Both the position numbers and the translations under genes were made by a program. Below, in pieces: positions 59,447-64,000 of a stretch of 64,000 nt of DNA (positions within the stretch are counted from its first letter, which is position 1; the number at the start of each line of letters is the position of its first letter). Location of the stretch: contig NC_088300.1 in the NCBI RefSeq assembly GCF_032854445.1, forward strand, positions 19,945,608 through 20,009,607, read 5' to 3'. The notes below the pieces were generated by a model. The model was not told the origin of the DNA, did not search any database, and worked only from the letters and a program-made list of their open reading frames with translations. This DNA is from Liolophura sinensis (Eukaryota; Mollusca; Polyplacophora; Chitonida; Chitonidae).

Positions 59447-62400
59447 ATGGGTGTTGTGGATATGATTATGGAGAAGCGGTCGCCGACCACACGTAAACAG
59501 TTCCAGTACAAGATGCTCAAAACGGCCACGCTCATCGCCATGTGGATAACAAGCGTAAGTTCAGGTTGAACTGATTTATTTGAATGGTGTTTTACACCGT
59601 ACTCAAGAATATTTCACTTATACAACGGCCTCCAGCATAATGGGGCGGGTAGAAGCCCGGGGGAAACCCATGACTATCAGCTAAACCCATGACTGCTGAG
59701 AGACCGCCCCGTTTGTACGCCCGGAGAGGAAGCCAGCATGAGCTGAACTTGAACTCACCGTGACCATCTTAGTGAGAGGCTCTTGTGTCATTGTGCCGCG
59801 CTAGCACGCTTACCCCTCGGCCACGGAGGCCCGACTTCAAACTGACATTTGGTCAAATAATAGTTGTCTCATGATAGAACAGTTTCTGGATAAATGAGGT
59901 AAAAGCAGAAGACAGAAATACTACAGAATGGTTGACAATGTTACAGAGCATCTTATTTCTGTTTTCATATTAACCACCTTGCAGTTGTATGGAAAAGTAA
60001 TCAATAACGAAAATATTTTTTTTATTTGATTGCTGTTTATTAACGTCATATTCAAGAATTTTTCACTTCAACGAAGAGTGTCAGTTTTATGGATGGAAGA
60101 AATCGGAGGGCCCGTGAGTAAACCTCCGGTCTTTGGCAAGTTACTGACGAGCTTTTCCACATGTGACGTACAGATATTATGTAAAGGTGTTTAACATTTG
60201 GTTTTCAACAAACTTTAGACTGCGCATGCGCCCGTACAGGCGTCGTCTCCTGAATATTTCTCGGTTTTGAACAGCATTATTTCTTATGCATTGCTAACGC
60301 TACAGGTAGGAATACATACAGTTTTTATATACGTCTTTATATAATCTTAATGGTAAGAGAAATATTTGGTTCAGAATTGTAAATTCAGTATACTAATATT
60401 GCCTAAATTAATTAAAAATTAATAAAAATATTTTTTACCTAAATAGTCGCTTATAAAAAGGTGGTCAATTTGATGCAGTCATCGCAGTTGTCACGACACC
60501 CTGTCTTGTCTTGTAGGGATTGTTTAACTCACTGGCTGGCACCACACTAGTGGACTTTAAGGAGAAACTGGACACGGATTTTGAGAAGCTTGGCACGGTG
60601 ATGGTGTTTCGTACAGTTGGTAATATGCTGGGCTGTATCATCAGCTGTGTTCTGCGGGATAAAATCGGTATCCAGTCCGAACTAATCGTGGGCATAACAG
60701 CCGCTACTTGTTCGTTGGTAAACTTCCTCAAACCGTGGTCACCATCAATCGCTTTCTTCGGGGTGTTGAATTTCGTAGAAGGTTGTGGACAGAGCTGCGC
60801 AAATACAGGCGAGTATATTTTGTTGAAACTTTAGTCCTTCTCTGGTGAGATAAAGTGGGCATTACAGTTGTGACAGTTGACACGGTTGTACTTGTAATGT
60901 GGCCAAAAATTCGAATAGGCTTCGAGCTTGTAAAAATCAAAAGGATATGCAATATAACTGCAGGAAAATTTTAGCCATTATTTTGGTTAAAAAGCAGAGT
61001 GTACCTCAAGCGTGCTGGGCTGCATATTTGTCCTTTGACTTCATTTGTTCTACCGGCATTTCTGTCATTAAATACATTGGTATTTCTTTATTGTCTTGTG
61101 TGAAGTCTTTGGCACGCCACTGGCTAGAATGGATCCGACATTAAACATTAAAACAAATCACCATCATCATCTCTAGCGTACAGGCAGAGACTATGCTGTA
61201 CCGCTCTGACAAAACACGTTAGTTGATTTGAGTAATTCAAATTAGGCTGATCACAGTGAAGGAATGGCTTTAAATTGCACATTCTGATGAACAGGTATTC
61301 ACTGACGAGAGCCATCTAGACTAGTGCATCGATAGATCTTTTCAACGTGGACAAAAATCGAATCCCTCTTAGAATAACTCGTAACTCATTTGTCCATAAA
61401 ATGTGCGAGGGTTTTAGTGAGTGATGCCCCTTTTACATAAATATTTAACTTTACGTTTTTTGTAATCTCTAAACCAAATTGTATCGGACCGGATTACATT
61501 TTGGTAGGATTGACCGACCTAATTTGTCATATCAAGATTCACATGTGCTTTTTTAAATGTTATTCCTTATAGCAATGTTATACTGGATGAAAAATAACAA
61601 AACTCAGTATAAGACACTGAGTGTTTATGGGCAATATCCGTGATTTTCTTTACGCTCTGACCGACATCATCTTAATTTCGTATAATATAACTAACTAAAA
61701 ATAAGCATCTGTTTACTAGGTCACATCAAAACCTATGGCCTGGTTGAATTGTATCCAGATACAGGTACTGTCTTACATACACACGTTACAGTCTAGGGGT
61801 ATACAAAGTATACAAATCAGACAATGGGCTGTAAAATGACAGCTTCTTTGCTGTATAGTTCCTTGCCGAAATGTCAAGCTATATTTTGCTTTGTTTACAG
61901 TGAACAACGCACTGCTGTTGTCTCTGTGGGGTAGTAGAGCATCAGGTCCGGTCCACGCCTTTCATTTCGGGTTTGGCTTGGGAGCATTTCTTGGTCCATT
62001 ACTCGCTAAAGATTTCCTCTCCGTCCGCTGTCCAGATACAGATGGTGGTAACAATTCATCGACGGCAGGATTGGTTGTAGTGAACACCTCAGCCGTACTG
62101 GATGCATCCACTGTGAGATGTAAGAACTCTACGGAGGACAATCCACTAATTCTACAGAAAGACCGACTTGAGATTCCTTTCTCTGTCGTCGGTAGTCTAT
62201 TGGCGTTGATCAGTATTGGCCTGCTTACTTTCTACTTTCTGGAAAAGTGCTCCGGTCAGTTCAGACTAACTTTTACACAACCTCCAAAAGCATCAGGATG
62301 CTCTGAATCAGCCGAAAAATCTCCTAGAAAATCCACCTGTACATTCACGAAGAGTTTCTTTTTCAAATTCGTAGTCGGTTTGTTTTTCCTGTATATGTTT

Positions 62401-63009
62401 ATCAACACATTTGAAGGTGTGGTGTACAGCTATCTGTTTACATTCGCCTATGAAGGTGGGACTGGTTTCAGCAAACCGGAAGCGGCGTACCTAACCTCGG
62501 CCTACTGGGGCTCGTACACCCTGAGCCGTCTGCTGGCCTCCCTAATAGCTCACTTCGTCTCCGTCAAAATAATGATATTTGTGGAGTTCGTAGGAAGTTT
62601 AGGCTCACTTCTCAGTATGCTATTTCTGGGGTTCAGCAGTAAGGCAGGAATGTGGGCCTCTGCATGTCTGCTGGGCGTGTTCTCTGCCCCTGTCTGGCCA
62701 TCTGGGATCGCTTGGGGGGACCGGTACGTTAAAGTGAAGGCCTCAGTCGTAGCAGCCACTGATGTAGGGGCAGGGATCGGAGGTTCCATCTGCATGTGGG
62801 TAGCTGGACATTTGGTTGAAAACAAGCATACTCGATCATATTTGTATGTGGCGACTTCAGGTTGCGTTTGCGCCTTCGTAGTTCTTTTAGTGATGCAAAT
62901 TGCTGGAATCCGTCATAGAGACCGACATGAAACACTGTCACGTGATGATGATAAATCGTCTCAACGTGACGCGCCCACTAAACCTTTGCAAGGCCTAACA
63001 CAGGAATAG
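59447..63009 (+). CDS. MFSD4B-like: NaGLT1/MFSD4B-like MFS transporter, copy 2
   Basis: Exons 59447-59554, 60517-60808 and 61901-63009 encode 502 residues. Exons 1 and 2 have exactly the lengths of those in copy 1 (108 and 292 bases), with the same phases. The first intron is GT-AG; the second begins GC (ACAG/GCGAGT) and ends TTTACAG. The start is the first ATG after an acceptor ending at 59423. The protein has the same layout as copy 1: helix 1 across the exon 1/2 join, RDKIGIQ loop motif, NNALLLSLWGSRA...FHFGFGLGAFLGPLLAKD signature, a glycosylable loop (NSS, NTS, NST), a charged central linker, six further helices and a longer hydrophilic C-tail (RDRHETLSRDDDKSSQRDAP...). Family knowledge suggests a plasma-membrane solute carrier, possibly for sugar. 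Intron 1 carries a SINE A insertion. Codons 62401-62644 are almost identical to copy 1. Confidence 0.93.
59573..59832 (-). mobile_element. SINE A in intron 1 of transporter 2
   Basis: The + strand shows TGATTTATTTGAATGGTGTT, TTACACCGTACTCAAGAATA, CTTATACAACGGCCTCCAGC, AGCCCGGGGGAAACCCATGA, GGAGAGGAAGCCAGCATGAG, GAGAGGCTCTTGTGTCATTG and the head TCGGCCACGGAGGCCC. It is full length apart from small gaps, plus a short internal duplication (AACCCATGACT twice). It is inserted antisense to the gene, 19 bases after the donor. Confidence 0.92.
60020..60205 (-). mobile_element. SINE A/D composite in intron 1 of transporter 2
   Basis: TTATTTGATTGCTGTTTATT and TTTTTCACTTCAACGAAGAG resemble the SINE A tail. 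AAACCTCCGGTCTTTGGCAA, GTTACTGACGAGCTTTTCCA and CATGTGACGTACAGATATTA match SINE D. Confidence 0.6.
60809..60814 (+). other. Non-canonical GC splice donor (GCGAGT)
   Basis: The phase-1 exon end ACAG is followed by GCGAGT. The equivalent site in copy 1 is GTAAGC. The next GT (60813) would shift the frame, so the GC donor is required to join NT-VNNALL in frame. The flanking bases agree well with the known GC-AG consensus. Confidence 0.85.
60815..61900 (+). other. Intron 2 of transporter 2
   Basis: Runs from the GC donor to TTTGTTTACAG. No SINE, repeat or other exon recognised in it. Confidence 0.75.
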
Positions 63010-63526
63010 AAAAGCTCATGGTGGCAGAAAAAAGCTTCCAGGACACGTGATTGGGTTCCTTATAACTGTAGGCCAAATGAACGAAGAACGGGGCATTCAC
63101 CATCAGATTTGACACCGGACTTTTGGTGATGGAATGGACACAGAAAATGGACCTCTCAGATTAACGCACAAACGCCGTTGCAAGAATAACATATTTAATA
63201 TTTTCACATGCAGCGAAATTTCATTACCGAGGATATACATTTTGTTTTAATTCTGCCTAAGGTCATGCGTAATGTAATTGTTCTGTGTCTGTTTTATGTA
63301 CCCTGAAGTGTACCCGAACTTTTTGATTCACTAAAAGAGCAAACACTTGTCTGCGAAAGAGGTGTTCTCGCCGCAAACGATTGGTACCGTACCTGATTAA
63401 TGATTACTGATTATTGATGACGAAATGTTGAATCTTGAATCTAGCAGTGTACAGACTGACTGTGGTAATTTGTCAGGAAGTTTGTCAGGTTCCTGGTCAC
63501 CGCTGGTGTTTTATCCCGGTCTGTAG
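63010..63526. other. 3' flank of transporter 2
   Basis: Presumably contains the 3' UTR. No AATAAA was seen in the first 250 bases, so the cleavage site is unresolved. Confidence 0.5.
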
Positions 63527-63793
63527 GGGCCTCGAGTGGTTAATGTGCTAGCGCAACCCAGTTATTAATCCAGGAGCCTCTCACTAATGCGGTCGATGTG
63601 AGTTCAAGTCCAGCTCATGGTGTCTTCCTCTCCGGCCGTTTATGAAGGGAAGTCTTCCATCAACCTTCGGATGGTTGTGGGTTTACCCCTTACTCTGTCG
63701 GGTTTCCTCCCACCATAATGCTGACCACGGTTGTATAAGGGAAATATTCTTGAGTACCGTACAAAACACCAATGAAATATAGAAATAAATAAA
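63527..63793 (+). mobile_element. SINE A, + strand, near full length
   Basis: Starts GGGGCCTCGAGTGGTTAATG (box A), then CCAGGAGCCTCTCACTAATG, GTGAGTTCAAGTCCAGCTCA (box B), CTTCCTCTCCGGCCG, GGAAGTCTTCCATCAACC, GGATGGTTGTGGGTTTACCC, TTTCCTCCCACCATAATGCT, TAAGGGAAATATTCTTGAGT, AAAACACCAATGAAA and an A-rich AAATAAATAAA tail. It is the clearest sense-strand copy for building a consensus. Confidence 0.93.
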
Positions 63794-64000
63794 ATATTCC
63801 AGTCACCGGTAAACCGGAGTATCCGGTGTTTAGGGAGACATTGGGTTTCAAGAATACGCGAACATAAAGTTTTATCACAGTTTTTGAAACAGGCGTGAAG
63901 ATCAATAAATCGTTTGTAAAATCATGACGTACATGCAGTGGCCTTAAAAAAGCAGTCCACTTCTTAATGAGCATTTGTCTGTTTTCCGCATTTCCGCAGA
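63794..64000. other. Right edge of window
   Basis: No feature recognised in the last 200 bases. Confidence 0.6.

Overview
This looks like nuclear DNA of a marine invertebrate animal, most likely a mollusc or another lophotrochozoan. It is intron-rich and AT-rich. It holds tRNA-derived SINEs of kinds I associate with molluscan genomes, one eukaryotic type II tRNA-Ser, short foldback DNA elements and many minisatellites. No operons, bacterial-type genes, CRISPR arrays, rRNA genes or retrovirus-like elements were seen. The species assignment is inference.

Layout. 0-8 kb: a 33-bp minisatellite, then three splice-phase-compatible exons on the + strand that may be the 3' end of an unrecognised gene (697-7947). 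8-24 kb: gene-poor DNA with tRNA-Ser(GCT) at 10592-10673, many SINE pieces, one palindromic MITE and a TA microsatellite. 24.8-32.3 kb: a four-exon gene for an unrecognised single-pass membrane protein (signal peptide, 12-cysteine ectodomain, one membrane segment, cytoplasmic tail ending in an NPVY motif). Its introns and 3' flank carry several minisatellites. 33-48 kb: no convincing gene, but three large minisatellites (33-bp, 41-bp and 34-bp units), a second MITE copy and a 0.59-kb foldback element flanked by TTAA. 50-63 kb: a 43-bp degenerate repeat, then two tandem same-strand paralogues of the sodium-dependent glucose transporter 1 (NaGLT1/MFSD4B) branch of the major facilitator superfamily, each with three coding exons of matching phase and, for the first two, identical length.

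The two transporter genes are the best-supported content. They share a 244-bp tract with only seven differences inside more diverged coding sequence, which points to recent gene conversion. The second copy has a GC-AG intron where the first has GT-AG. The first is followed by a partial tandem copy of its own last exon.

Most long open frames in the window are minisatellite artefacts. When the unit is a multiple of 3 (33 bp) one frame stays open throughout; when it is 34 bp all three frames can be open at once. These are annotated as repeats, not genes.
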